From: Novosphingobium kaempferiae
GTDB lineage: Bacteria > Pseudomonadota > Alphaproteobacteria > Sphingomonadales > Sphingomonadaceae
Reading direction: 5' to 3'
DNA: 64,000 bases
Assembly (NCBI RefSeq): GCF_021227995.1
Contig: NZ_CP089301.1
Coordinates: 682,001-746,000 of the forward strand
This document shows positions 18,482-26,741 of the stretch, piece by piece (positions within the stretch are counted from its first letter, which is position 1; each line of letters opens with the position of its first letter). Below the pieces are notes generated by a model that saw only the letters and a list, made by a program, of their open reading frames with translations, did not search any database and was not told the origin of the DNA. The position numbers were made by a program, and so were the translations under genes.

Positions 18482-18978
18482 AGCAGGTACCCGATACCGA
18501 ACTGGTAATCTTCAGCGTTGATGAGAGTGACGATCTTCTCATCGAGCAGCAGGGCTCCATCCGGGGCGCGCACGATGCGATAGCGCATATCGGCGGGGAG
18601 GAAGCGCATGTGGCCATACTTGTATTCGGCCAGCATCTGCGCCGCGCGCAACTCGATGAAGTCGTACCCCGATGCCGTCACCACAAAGCGCGACACCGTG
18701 CGCACCGTACGCGCGGGCGGCGCAGACGACATCGAGAAGCCCGAAAGCAACCGTTTGGCACGGGCTTCGCGCATCACCTTGTTGTCGTAGACGATGTTGA
18801 GCACTTCGGCGTAGTCGGCCGGATCGCGCTCGGTCGGGATGATGTACTTGCCGCCTTCGGTCCACAGCTTGAGCCAGGGCTTGTAGTCCAGCCGGTCAAG
18901 CAGGTCCGCTTCGGCCCAGATGAACTGTGTGGCTTCGGCCAGCGTGATCGTTGCGGTCATTTCCAGCGCCTCGCTCAT
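18478..18978 (-). CDS. iacD: Ring-hydroxylating dioxygenase beta subunit (IacD-like)
   Basis: A 166-residue small subunit of the NTF2-like fold, with ATQFIWAEADLLDRLDYKPWLKLW and GGKYIIPTERDPADYAEVLNIVYDN typical of the family. It is structural and pairs with the Rieske alpha subunit encoded just upstream. ATG 18978 overlaps the alpha stop (ATGA), so 1:1 coupled translation is likely. ATG 18999 would overlap further and is less plausible. Confidence 0.88.
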   Translation of the reverse strand: MSEALEMTATITLAEATQFIWAEADLLDRLDYKPWLKLWTEGGKYIIPTERDPADYAEVLNIVYDNKVMREARAKRLLSGFSMSSAPPARTVRTVSRFVVTASGYDFIELRAAQMLAEYKYGHMRFLPADMRYRIVRAPDGALLLDEKIVTLINAEDYQFGIGYLL

Positions 18979-20231
18979 GCCGTCATCATCCTTTTCCACT
19001 GCTGGTAGGCGGCGCGCATGCCGGTTTCGGCGCTGACGTCACCCGCGTTATGGCCCGGCTCGGCAACGCCGGCGGGCGCATCGACGCCGCGGTTGAGCAT
19101 GATCCACAAGTCCTCGCCCGCGTGGGCGCCGCGCTGGACGCGCTCCCACCCCTCGGCATCGTCGGGGGTGCCGAAGCCCATCGGGCCCTGGAAGTGTTCG
19201 TGCAGCCGCAGACGCTCGCGGTTGCCCGCCGCCGGGCCGCCGTCCATCCCGATCGCCACGTGCATGATCTCGGTTTCCTCGACAGTGACCGGGCGAAGCA
19301 CGCGGAAGAACGCCATTGAACAGGCGACGTTGGGGAACAGGTTGAGGTTGAAGCCCGAACCGCCCACCGCGCGCACGACCTTGCGCACCGTGGCGTCATC
19401 GTGGCCTTCATCACGCAGTTCCTGCGCCAGTTCCGCGAAGCGATCGGGGATCGGCGCGTCGAGGTTGTCTTCAAGGTCGATAAGATCGGGGATCATCACC
19501 ATGACCGAATGGCCATTGCCCAGATCCTCGACCCAGCCGCCCTGCCCCAGCACATCGAAGACGTTCTCGGTCTCGGCATCGAGGCTGTCGAGGAAGGTCT
19601 TGTGGACGATCGGGAAGTGGTAGGCGTCCGTCGTGTTCTCCAGCTGGATCTTCCAGTTGCCGGGGAAGCGGAACTTGTGTTCGCCAAGGGTCTTCACGCC
19701 GTAACCGGCGCCCTGCTTCATGAACAGGTCCATCCACTTGCGCGCCGGGCCGAGGTAATCGACCAGCGGTTCGATATCATTGTTGAACGTGGCGAAGATC
19801 ATGCCCTGGTACGTCTCGACGCGCAGCGAGATCAGCGGGAATTCGCTCTTGTCGAAATCTTCCGGGTAACCGGCGGCGTGCGGCACCTTGCGCAAGGTGC
19901 CGTCGGGATCGTAGCTCCAGCCGTGGTAGGGGCACACGAAGACGCTGGCCTTGCCCTTCTTCTTCTCGCACACGCTGGCCGCGCGGTGGCGGCAGCGGTT
20001 GAGCAGAACGTTGACCTTCATCTCGCGGTCACGGGTAACGATCACCGGCTCGCGGCCGACCCACGATGTCTTGAAGCTGTTCTTTACGGGAACGTCGCTT
20101 TCATGGGCGACCCAGACCCAGGTGTTCTTGAAGATGCGGTCCATCTCCTCGTCGAAGATGGTCCCGTCGCGATAAAGCGAGGTGTGGACCCGGTCTTCGC
20201 GGACGAGCGTGGCGTAGTCATGGTCGCTCAT
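18975..20231 (-). CDS. iacC: Rieske ring-hydroxylating dioxygenase alpha subunit (IacC-like)
   Basis: A 418-residue catalytic subunit. The Rieske [2Fe-2S] ligands are CRHRAASVC through CPYHGW (C-x-H...C-x2-H, ~78-103). The mononuclear iron site is in TTDAYHFPIVHKTF. ATG 20231 follows AGGAGGCAGCT. In the iac pathway this component is needed to turn the dioxindole acetate intermediate into catechol. A Rieske oxygenase needs a reductase/ferredoxin, and none is encoded in this operon or seen elsewhere in the window. Confidence 0.9.
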   Translation of the reverse strand: MSDHDYATLVREDRVHTSLYRDGTIFDEEMDRIFKNTWVWVAHESDVPVKNSFKTSWVGREPVIVTRDREMKVNVLLNRCRHRAASVCEKKKGKASVFVCPYHGWSYDPDGTLRKVPHAAGYPEDFDKSEFPLISLRVETYQGMIFATFNNDIEPLVDYLGPARKWMDLFMKQGAGYGVKTLGEHKFRFPGNWKIQLENTTDAYHFPIVHKTFLDSLDAETENVFDVLGQGGWVEDLGNGHSVMVMIPDLIDLEDNLDAPIPDRFAELAQELRDEGHDDATVRKVVRAVGGSGFNLNLFPNVACSMAFFRVLRPVTVEETEIMHVAIGMDGGPAAGNRERLRLHEHFQGPMGFGTPDDAEGWERVQRGAHAGEDLWIMLNRGVDAPAGVAEPGHNAGDVSAETGMRAAYQQWKRMMTA

Positions 20232-20253
20232 AGCTGCCTCCTGATGTGTGTCG

Positions 20254-20769
20254 TTATTCTGATGCGTCCGGCACCGAGATCGGCGCCTCGTCGTTCCACG
20301 GCCCGACATCGCGGGAAAAGATGTTCTCGGTAACGAAGCGGGCGATGCGCCAGACGCCGTCCTGACGCTGGAAATCCAGCGTCAGGGCCGCGCTGCGCAA
20401 GTCCGAGCGTCCATCACGGTAAGTTGACACCTGAAGCATCATCCAGCCCGCGGTAGCGCGGTCATCGCCGGTAACCTCGATGACCTCGGACGAAAGGTAG
20501 TGGGCATTGAGCGCAAAGTGGGGCGGGTCTGCATAGCTTGCCAGCATCGCCACGATCGCGTCGCGCCCTTCGTGCCGCCCAAAAGCCTTGCGGTAGCGTC
20601 CGCGTCCTTCCCACACAGCATCCGCAGCGAACAGGTCGCCCAACTCGTCGAAAGGCGTTTCCGGGCCAAGCGTGTCGCACAGGCGGAAGTAGCGCATGGC
20701 CACGCGGCGCACCGCCACTTCCGCCTCCAGCAGCGCGACCCGCCGGGCCAGAAGAGCCATTTCGTTCAT
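20254..20769 (-). CDS. iacI: SnoaL/NTF2-like protein (IacI-like)
   Basis: A 171-residue small protein with an NTF2-like pattern (YFRLCDTLGPETPFDELGDLFAADAVWEGRGRY, then HYLSSEVIEVTGDDRATAGWMMLQVSTYRDG). It resembles dioxygenase-beta-like or SnoaL-like proteins of unknown catalytic role. iac clusters contain such a gene of unknown function (iacI). ATG 20769 overlaps the upstream gene stop by 4 bp. The symbol is tentative. Confidence 0.62.
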   Translation of the reverse strand: MNEMALLARRVALLEAEVAVRRVAMRYFRLCDTLGPETPFDELGDLFAADAVWEGRGRYRKAFGRHEGRDAIVAMLASYADPPHFALNAHYLSSEVIEVTGDDRATAGWMMLQVSTYRDGRSDLRSAALTLDFQRQDGVWRIARFVTENIFSRDVGPWNDEAPISVPDASE

Positions 20770-21131
20770 GCAGGGATGACCAGTTCCCGGCCGATGCGCG
20801 CCTCTACCCGCATATACTTCCACAGACGGTATTCGCCGACCTCGATCGTGCGGAACAGGTTGCAGGCGGCAACGGCAGTGGCGCGGTCCGGCACGTCGGC
20901 AAGGATATAGAACGTCCAGGGCCAGCCGTTGGGCGAGGTGCCAACCATCGTTTCGTCATCGTCCAGCGTGCCCAGCACGGTCACGCCGGGCAGGTCGCGG
21001 ATGCCCCTGAGCATTTCTCCGGTCGCGGCCCAGACCTTGCCAATCTCGGCAGCGGGCAGGTCGAAGAAGTTCTGCAGCACAGCGCCGCAGAACAGGACGC
21101 GCAGGGGCTTGGTGGAAGGGCTATCGGTCAT
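20766..21131 (-). CDS. iacB: Small conserved protein of iac clusters (IacB-like)
   Basis: A 121-residue cytosolic protein with FYILADVPDRATAVAACNLFRTIEVGEYRLWKYMRVEARIG, which reads like a small ferredoxin-like alpha/beta barrel (muconolactone-isomerase or EthD-like). It has no signal peptide or metal motif. It sits between iacA-like and iacI/iacC-like genes, and known iac operons have a small protein of obscure role next to iacA. The name rests mainly on position and size. Confidence 0.6.
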   Translation of the reverse strand: MTDSPSTKPLRVLFCGAVLQNFFDLPAAEIGKVWAATGEMLRGIRDLPGVTVLGTLDDDETMVGTSPNGWPWTFYILADVPDRATAVAACNLFRTIEVGEYRLWKYMRVEARIGRELVIPA

Positions 21132-21151
21132 GTCTTTTGCATCCTTCTCGA

Positions 21152-22321
21152 TCAGGGAAAGCCGGGAGCCGCTTCAAGCCCCAGGATAATCTTGCCGGCG
21201 TTCTGCCAGGTGCCATCGGCCAGGAAGGCATGCTGGGGCACCACCATCGCATCGCGCAAGTAGCGCGCGATGGGGTGATCCGCGCCGATCCCGGTGGTGC
21301 CGCTGAGCCTGTGGACCGTGCCCGCCACATCAGCCGCGACATGGGCCGCATTGGTGGAGGCAAGCCGGAGCAGGGAACGCGTGGTCAGGTCCAGTTCCTC
21401 CGCCCCCGCTTCCAGCTGGGCAAAGGCCGCATCGGTCGTTTCGTAGAAGAACGCGCGCGCCGAACGCAGCGCCGCCTCGGCCTTGGCAATATCGGTCTGG
21501 ACATAGGCGCGGTCGGCCAGTGTCGGAGCCCCGGTGATGGAAGTGCGCCCGCCCGCCAGCGTAATCAAGCAGTCCAGCGAAGCACGCGCCACACCCAGTC
21601 CGACGACCGCCAGCATCTGCGCCGCCAGCGGCATCGAGGGATAGCGATAGAGCGGGGTATCCAGACTGGATGCACCGCCGCGGATAAACGTCCATTCCTG
21701 CGGCACGACTACCTTGTCGACCACCATGTCGTGGCTGCCGGTGCCCTGCATGCCGGTGACGTTCCAGTTGTCGACGATCTCGATGCTGGATGCGGGCATG
21801 ACCGCGATCAGCGGCAGGCCGCCGGTGGGGCCGCCGCCTTCCACCTTGATGCCCACACCGATCACGTCGGCGCCGCGACAGCCCGAACCCCAGCTCCAGC
21901 GGCCGGAAACTTCGACTCCGCCTTCTACGGGAACGGCGGACTGCGGCGGGAAGATACCGCCAGCAAAGACCACGTCCGGGCCGTTTGCGTACATCTTTTC
22001 AAGGGTCGGCAACGGCAGCGAGCTGAGATAGACGGCAGAGAACCCGAAGCTGGCTACCCAGCCGGTCGACCCGTCCGCTTCGCTGATCGTCTCGATCAGG
22101 CGCAGGAAGTCGGACGGGTGCATTTCATCCCCGCCGAACCGCCTGGCCACCATGGCGCGGTAGACGCCGGCCTGCTTCATCAGTTCGATCACGTCGGCGC
22201 TTACATGGGTCTGCCCTGCAAACTCCGCATGGCGTTCACGCGCGGCGGCAAGCAGTCGCTCCAGCGCTTCAGCCTTGCCCGGCGCCGCCTCGCCCGGCCT
22301 GGAGATATCGGCAACGGTCAT
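21152..22321 (-). CDS. iacA: Acyl-CoA-dehydrogenase-fold flavin monooxygenase (IacA-like)
   Basis: A 389-residue protein of the acyl-CoA dehydrogenase fold, group D monooxygenase type. It shows MKQAGVYRAMVARRFGGDEMHPSDFLRLIETISEADGSTGWV and the central TGMQGTGSHDMVVD. IacA uses reduced flavin from IacG to hydroxylate the indole ring of indole-3-acetate, the first step of the pathway. Its ATG overlaps the iacH-like stop by 4 bp. Other members act on phenols or dibenzothiophene, so substrate assignment depends on the cluster. Confidence 0.8.
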   Translation of the reverse strand: MTVADISRPGEAAPGKAEALERLLAAARERHAEFAGQTHVSADVIELMKQAGVYRAMVARRFGGDEMHPSDFLRLIETISEADGSTGWVASFGFSAVYLSSLPLPTLEKMYANGPDVVFAGGIFPPQSAVPVEGGVEVSGRWSWGSGCRGADVIGVGIKVEGGGPTGGLPLIAVMPASSIEIVDNWNVTGMQGTGSHDMVVDKVVVPQEWTFIRGGASSLDTPLYRYPSMPLAAQMLAVVGLGVARASLDCLITLAGGRTSITGAPTLADRAYVQTDIAKAEAALRSARAFFYETTDAAFAQLEAGAEELDLTTRSLLRLASTNAAHVAADVAGTVHRLSGTTGIGADHPIARYLRDAMVVPQHAFLADGTWQNAGKIILGLEAAPGFP

Positions 22322-23481
22322 CGGTTCGTATCCTCCCCTGCTGGGTCCCTGATCACGGAAATTGTATTTTCCAGCATGCGGCCAAAGGCGCAGACGGCCT
22401 CATCTTCACCATGCCGGCCGATCACCTGAATGCCGATCGGGAGCGCTTCTGCGGCAAGCACCGGAACGGTCAGTGCCGGATGGCCAGAAAGGTTGAACGG
22501 GCGCACCAGCGCCGTCATGCGCAGCGCGGCGGCAGCATCGCCGGCTTCGGGCAGCGCCAGCGGGAAACACGGCATCGTCGGCATCACCAGCAGTTCATGC
22601 TGTTCAAGCAGCGCATCGACCTCAGCGGTGAAGCGCGTGCGCACGACTTCGGCCTGCGCCAGCTTTTCCGCATCGACGTTTGCCGCCGCGGTAAGCCGCG
22701 CCGCCACGTCCGCACCGACTTTCCCACCCGCCAGCAGATGCCCGAAGGCAGCGTAAGTTTCCGCCGCGATCACCGCGATGTTGGCGGCATAGGCGGCCGG
22801 TAGCTGTGCCAGGCTGACCTGCGCATTCGCAGAAAACCACGCCACCGCTTCATCGAACGCCGCCTGCACGGCAGCATCGACGCCCTCTGCCTGGACGATC
22901 GCGAAACGTGGCGGGGGATCTGCCGACGGCGCGTAGCCGGGCGCGATGATGCGCATTGCCGCCTCGATCTGCGCCATGGAACGGGCAAACGGCCCGATAC
23001 AGTCCAGCGACGATGCGCGCGGCCAAGCCCCGGCCCGGTTTACCCTGCCGAACGTGGGCTTGAGCCCGAACACGCCGCAGCAAGCGGCGGGCGTTCGGAT
23101 CGAGCCGCCGGTATCCGTGCCGATGGCAAAGTCCACCAGTCCTTCGGCCACCGCGACAGCCGATCCGCTTGACGAACCACCGGGGACGCGATCGGGAAAG
23201 TGCGGATTGATCGCGGAACCCGTCCAGGCATTGATGCCGGTAACACCGTAAGCCAGTTCATGCATGTTCGCCTTGCCGACGATCCGGCAGCCGCCCGCCA
23301 GCAGCGCTTCGACAACTGCGGCATTCGCTTCGGCGGCAGGTGCCTCATCAAGAGCGGCGCTGCCGCCCTTCGTTGCCATCCCTGCGATATCGATGCAGTC
23401 CTTGACCGCAACGGTGACAGCACCGCTTCCCAGATTGACCGGCGTGAAGATGGCGTTGTTGCGTGACATATCCAGACTCAT
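22318..23481 (-). CDS. iacH: Amidase-signature hydrolase (IacH-like)
   Basis: A 387-residue amidase-signature enzyme. The catalytic Lys is in TVAVKDCID, the cis-Ser in PGGSSSGSAVAVA and the nucleophile Ser in GTDTGGSIRTPA. It is first in the minus-strand operon. iac clusters often carry an amidase (iacH), plausibly for amide-linked auxin. A TTGA-N4-TCAA operator lies 12 bp upstream of ATG 23481; an in-frame ATG at 23469 is also possible. No strong Shine-Dalgarno is seen at either start. Confidence 0.82.
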   Translation of the reverse strand: MSLDMSRNNAIFTPVNLGSGAVTVAVKDCIDIAGMATKGGSAALDEAPAAEANAAVVEALLAGGCRIVGKANMHELAYGVTGINAWTGSAINPHFPDRVPGGSSSGSAVAVAEGLVDFAIGTDTGGSIRTPAACCGVFGLKPTFGRVNRAGAWPRASSLDCIGPFARSMAQIEAAMRIIAPGYAPSADPPPRFAIVQAEGVDAAVQAAFDEAVAWFSANAQVSLAQLPAAYAANIAVIAAETYAAFGHLLAGGKVGADVAARLTAAANVDAEKLAQAEVVRTRFTAEVDALLEQHELLVMPTMPCFPLALPEAGDAAAALRMTALVRPFNLSGHPALTVPVLAAEALPIGIQVIGRHGEDEAVCAFGRMLENTISVIRDPAGEDTNR

Positions 23482-23492
23482 ATTTGTTTCAC

Positions 23493-23504
23493 TTGAAATG
23501 TCAA
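23493..23504. promoter_or_regulatory. TTGA-N4-TCAA palindrome upstream of the iac operon
   Basis: TTGAAATGTCAA at 23493-23504, extended on the minus strand as ATTGACATTTCAAGTGA. The same extended word recurs near 28059, 33348, 34314 and 40649. It lies 12 bp before the iacH start. It is the likely operator of the MarR-type IacR (inference from palindrome and recurrence). Confidence 0.65.
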
Positions 23505-23550
23505 TTTATACCGTAAGCGGATTTCCGCTGATCCGCGCGCGTTCCGGCGA

Positions 23551-24477
23551 TCAATGTCGGCGGCGCAGACGGTCCGATGGCGCCACGCCGAATCGGTCGC
23601 GATAGTATCCTGCGAACCGGCCCATGCTGACGATTCCGCAAGCCTGCATCAATGCGGTGACGTCAAACTGGTCACCCCGTTCAACGATCAGGTGATCGAG
23701 CCGTTCCAGCCGCTGCTCGCGCACTTCCTCTCCAAACGTGTGACCAAGGAAGCGCCGAAACCCGGACTGCAGCGTTCGCACGCTTACACCCGCATCGGCC
23801 GCGATCTCGCACAGGGAAATCGTGTGCGCACCATTCGCGACAAGACCGGCGATTGCCGCCTTTGCCTGCTTCACGAACCACGGCACGGCTGCGCCGACCT
23901 CGGGCCTCGACACGTGTGTCCTGTCGCGCAGGAATTCGGTGATCAGGCTTGCCGCCCGGTCCCCGAACAGGTCCGGCATTCCGGGACCAAGCTCCGCCCA
24001 GCCGAGCATGAAGCGCATGAGATCGATCCACACCATCGCCTCACCGCCGGCAAGCGCGTCGTAACGCCCCGATACCGCAGGCCACAGACCGGACGGCAGG
24101 TTTGCCGTAAAATGCCGGCTGCTGCTTTCGAATGCGATGTCCAGCGGCGATCCCGGAGGGGACACGTGCATCATGCCCGCTTCCAGCACGGCAACCTTGC
24201 GATCGCCCAGAGCCATCCGGCTGCGCCCTTCGGCAACGGCATGGACAAGTATCCGCCCCTGCGGCACGCGCGAGCGTATCCGCACGGGCGCTCCGTAAGT
24301 AAGGTCGGCCAGACGGCACGGCCCTGCCGCAACGTGGCGCACTTGCGCGCGGATCGTGCGGCCTGTTTCCCGCATGTCCATCTCGTGCGGGGCCAGTATG
24401 CGCGAAAGCATCGCGACCACTGCGTCGGCATCGCGCGTCTCGATCCGCTGCGGCAAGGCGGCGAGGGTCTGCCGCAT
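23551..24477 (-). CDS. AraC-family transcriptional regulator
   Basis: A 308-residue regulator. Its N-terminal AraC-binding-like domain (MLSRILAPHEMDMRETGRTI...ADLTYGAPVRI) resembles that of the AraC protein at 40759. The C-terminal double helix-turn-helix is ISLCEIAADAGVSVRTLQSGFRRFLG and VTALMQACGIVSMGRFAGYYRDRFG. ATG 24477 is two bases after the class II aldolase stop, giving an operon of MFS, aldolase and AraC. An upstream extension of the frame overlaps the aldolase and is not used. It probably regulates the adjacent catabolic genes in response to an aromatic compound (inference). Confidence 0.88.
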   Translation of the reverse strand: MRQTLAALPQRIETRDADAVVAMLSRILAPHEMDMRETGRTIRAQVRHVAAGPCRLADLTYGAPVRIRSRVPQGRILVHAVAEGRSRMALGDRKVAVLEAGMMHVSPPGSPLDIAFESSSRHFTANLPSGLWPAVSGRYDALAGGEAMVWIDLMRFMLGWAELGPGMPDLFGDRAASLITEFLRDRTHVSRPEVGAAVPWFVKQAKAAIAGLVANGAHTISLCEIAADAGVSVRTLQSGFRRFLGHTFGEEVREQRLERLDHLIVERGDQFDVTALMQACGIVSMGRFAGYYRDRFGVAPSDRLRRRH

Positions 24478-24479
24478 GG

Positions 24480-25232
24480 TCAGGGCCGATACCAGTCGAC
24501 AGGCTTCGCCTTGCGCATGGCACGCACCTGGCTTTCGAACAGCAGTGCCGAGAAGCGATTGCTTTCGTTGAGGCGAGCGGCCGAAGTACGGCAGCGCTCC
24601 ATGACTTCGGGGCCGATCTTGCGGTCGGGGCCGGGGATCATGCCCGCCTGACACTGCACTTCGGCGGCCCGCTGGACGATGTAGTGCAGCATGAAGGTCG
24701 ATGGAATGTCCCGTTCGCACACGGCGACGCCATGATTGCGAAGGACCAGCACGTGCTTGTCGCCAAGACTGGCGACCATGCGGTCACGCTCGTCTGCGAA
24801 CAGGGTGATGCCTTCGAATTCATGATAGCCGACGCGGTCGATCAGCTGTGCGCCGTAGAAGTTGTTATGGTCGAAGCCAGCATCCTTCATCGCCACCGCC
24901 GAAATCGGGATGGTGTGCGTGTGGGCGACGCAGTGCACGTCATGGCGATGCGTGTGGATCGCGCCATGCAGGGCGAAGCCCGCCGGATTGGCCCAGTATT
25001 CGGATTCCCCCACCAGTTCGCCGTCGACATTGACCACCAGGAGGTTGTCGGGCGTGATCTCGGAATAGTTCAGGCCGAACGGATTGACGAGGTAACGATC
25101 CCCCTCCGGCAACCGCACCGAGATGTGGTTCATGATCATCTCGTGCCAGCCGAAATACTCGATCAGATGATAGAAGTTCGCCAGATCGTGGCGCAGCTTC
25201 CACTCCTCGTCGGAACAGGTGGTCATGGTCAT
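24480..25232 (-). CDS. Class II aldolase/adducin-family protein
   Basis: A 250-residue metal-dependent aldolase/adducin fold with NHISVRLPEGDRYLVNPFG, the zinc ligands in AIHTHRHDVHCVAHTH, and HEFEGITLFADERDRMVASLGDKHVLVLRNHGVAVCER. Members cleave or decarboxylate hydroxy or oxo acids. The product resembles adducin-like proteins in aromatic catabolic clusters more than fuculose aldolase. ATG 25232 overlaps the MFS stop as ATGA. The long in-frame extension to 25784 lies within the MFS gene and is rejected. Confidence 0.85.
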   Translation of the reverse strand: MTMTTCSDEEWKLRHDLANFYHLIEYFGWHEMIMNHISVRLPEGDRYLVNPFGLNYSEITPDNLLVVNVDGELVGESEYWANPAGFALHGAIHTHRHDVHCVAHTHTIPISAVAMKDAGFDHNNFYGAQLIDRVGYHEFEGITLFADERDRMVASLGDKHVLVLRNHGVAVCERDIPSTFMLHYIVQRAAEVQCQAGMIPGPDRKIGPEVMERCRTSAARLNESNRFSALLFESQVRAMRKAKPVDWYRP

Positions 25233-26605
25233 TCTCCCGTCTGGCTGCGGCCCGGTACGTGCCTTGGCATGAACCACAGGGCGCCCGTCACGATCAGCAT
25301 CATGGCACACAGAAATACAAAGAACGCGCCCGCCCCAGCACCGACCAGCATCGCGCCGATGAAGGAACTGGCGATCGCGCCGAACCGTCCGATCGCCAGC
25401 GCAGCGCCGATGCCCGTCGATCGCATCGAAGCAGGATAGGCGTTGGCCGCGATCGCAAAGAGCATTGGCTGCAACCCGGCGATGAACAGTCCGGCAAGCG
25501 CCAGCCCCGCCACCAGCACCGGCATCGAAGCGCCTGCCGCAAAGGCCGCAAGCGTCAGCAGGCAACCCAGTGCGCCGCCGATCGCGAACGTCAGCGTCAG
25601 CTTGCGCGATCCGATCCGGTCGATCAGCAGCGCGCCGATCAGCGCCCCGCCCATGCCGCCAAAATTGAAGGCCGCCAGCAAGGTGCCTGCCGCCGCCATG
25701 TCCAGCCCCCGGCTTACGCTGAACACCGGCAGCCAGTTGAACACCGTGTAGGCAGCCGTCAGCACCCCAAGGAACTGGATGCACAGCATGATGCTGGGCA
25801 AGCGTTCCTCCCCTTGCAGCAAAGCGCCGTAGCCTGCCCTTGCGGCGGGCGCCTGCCCGGCGAAGGGGCCGAAGTCGCTTGCGTTTGCCGCGCCAAGGCG
25901 TCGTGCGATCCGTTCAAGCTCTGCGCAGCGCGCCGGACGGGTCGCAAGGAACTGGGGCGATTCCGGCAGGACTATCGCGATGACAAGTGCAAGGACCAGC
26001 GGCAGGGCGCCGCCGACAAGGAACAGCGCGGGCCATCCGTGGGCAGGCAATAGCCATGCCGCGACAAGGCCCGCCATGACGCCGCCCACGGGGGTACAGA
26101 TCATCCCGAAGGTCACCATGAAACTGCGGCGGCGTACGGGCGTGAATTCGGAAAGCAGCGCCACGGCGCTTGGCATCGCCCCGCCCAGCCCCACCGAAGC
26201 GACGAGACGACTGGCCAGGAAAAGCGTCATGCCTCCCGCGAATGCCGACGCCAGGGTGCCCAGCCCGAACACCACCATGCTGGCCAGCAGCGTTGCCTTG
26301 CGACCGATCCTGTCGCCCAGCCAGCCATTGATCGCCGTCCCCAGGCTCATGGCGACAAGCCCCAGCCCCAACACCGGCACGAACGCCTCCCGCGGAAGCG
26401 ACCACGCCTTCATCAACGCCGGGATTGCTACGCCGATCAGCTGGATGTCGAACCCGTCGAGAACGACTGCGAGAATCGCAAGGATCCCCGCCTGTTTCTG
26501 GAAGCGGGTCCAGGGGCCGTCATCAAGCGCGTATCGCAGCGATACCACGTCCCTCACGACCTGAACCGCCCGGCCGCGCTGCAGCGCCGGCGCGGGAACA
26601 TCCAC
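25229..26605 (-). CDS. MFS aromatic-acid:H+ symporter (AAHS-like)
   Basis: A 458-residue 12-helix major-facilitator transporter. It has LDGFDIQLIGVAIPAL after helix 1 (typical of aromatic acid/H+ symporters), GWLGDRIGRKATLLASMVVFG in the loop 2-3 motif, and PESPQFLA between the halves. It probably imports an aromatic acid across the inner membrane. The true start may be inside the listed frame (GTG codons near 26550), since the first 20 residues are unlike the family and no clear Shine-Dalgarno is seen. It is co-transcribed with the aldolase by a 4-bp overlap. Confidence 0.87.
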   Translation of the reverse strand: MDVPAPALQRGRAVQVVRDVVSLRYALDDGPWTRFQKQAGILAILAVVLDGFDIQLIGVAIPALMKAWSLPREAFVPVLGLGLVAMSLGTAINGWLGDRIGRKATLLASMVVFGLGTLASAFAGGMTLFLASRLVASVGLGGAMPSAVALLSEFTPVRRRSFMVTFGMICTPVGGVMAGLVAAWLLPAHGWPALFLVGGALPLVLALVIAIVLPESPQFLATRPARCAELERIARRLGAANASDFGPFAGQAPAARAGYGALLQGEERLPSIMLCIQFLGVLTAAYTVFNWLPVFSVSRGLDMAAAGTLLAAFNFGGMGGALIGALLIDRIGSRKLTLTFAIGGALGCLLTLAAFAAGASMPVLVAGLALAGLFIAGLQPMLFAIAANAYPASMRSTGIGAALAIGRFGAIASSFIGAMLVGAGAGAFFVFLCAMMLIVTGALWFMPRHVPGRSQTGE

Positions 26606-26741
26606 GAGATCATCAAACAGCCCTCCTGCCTGAACACCAATGCCCGGACACCTCCCCGGGGCGCGTTGCCGTGCCGCCTCTGCCGGGCTGGCTCCCTGAG
26701 TGCCGCAGCATGCCCAGTATTATACCAATGTCAATTGAATA

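Noticed and set aside
19401..20333. 310-codon plus-strand open frame
   Set aside because: Antisense to the Rieske alpha subunit; shadow frame.
21137..22429. 430-codon plus-strand open frame
   Set aside because: Antisense to the IacA-like gene; no domain or ribosome site.
24480..25784. Long 434-codon version of the class II aldolase
   Set aside because: The extra N-terminal part lies in the MFS gene in another frame and has no homology pattern; the ATGA overlap at 25232 gives the natural start.
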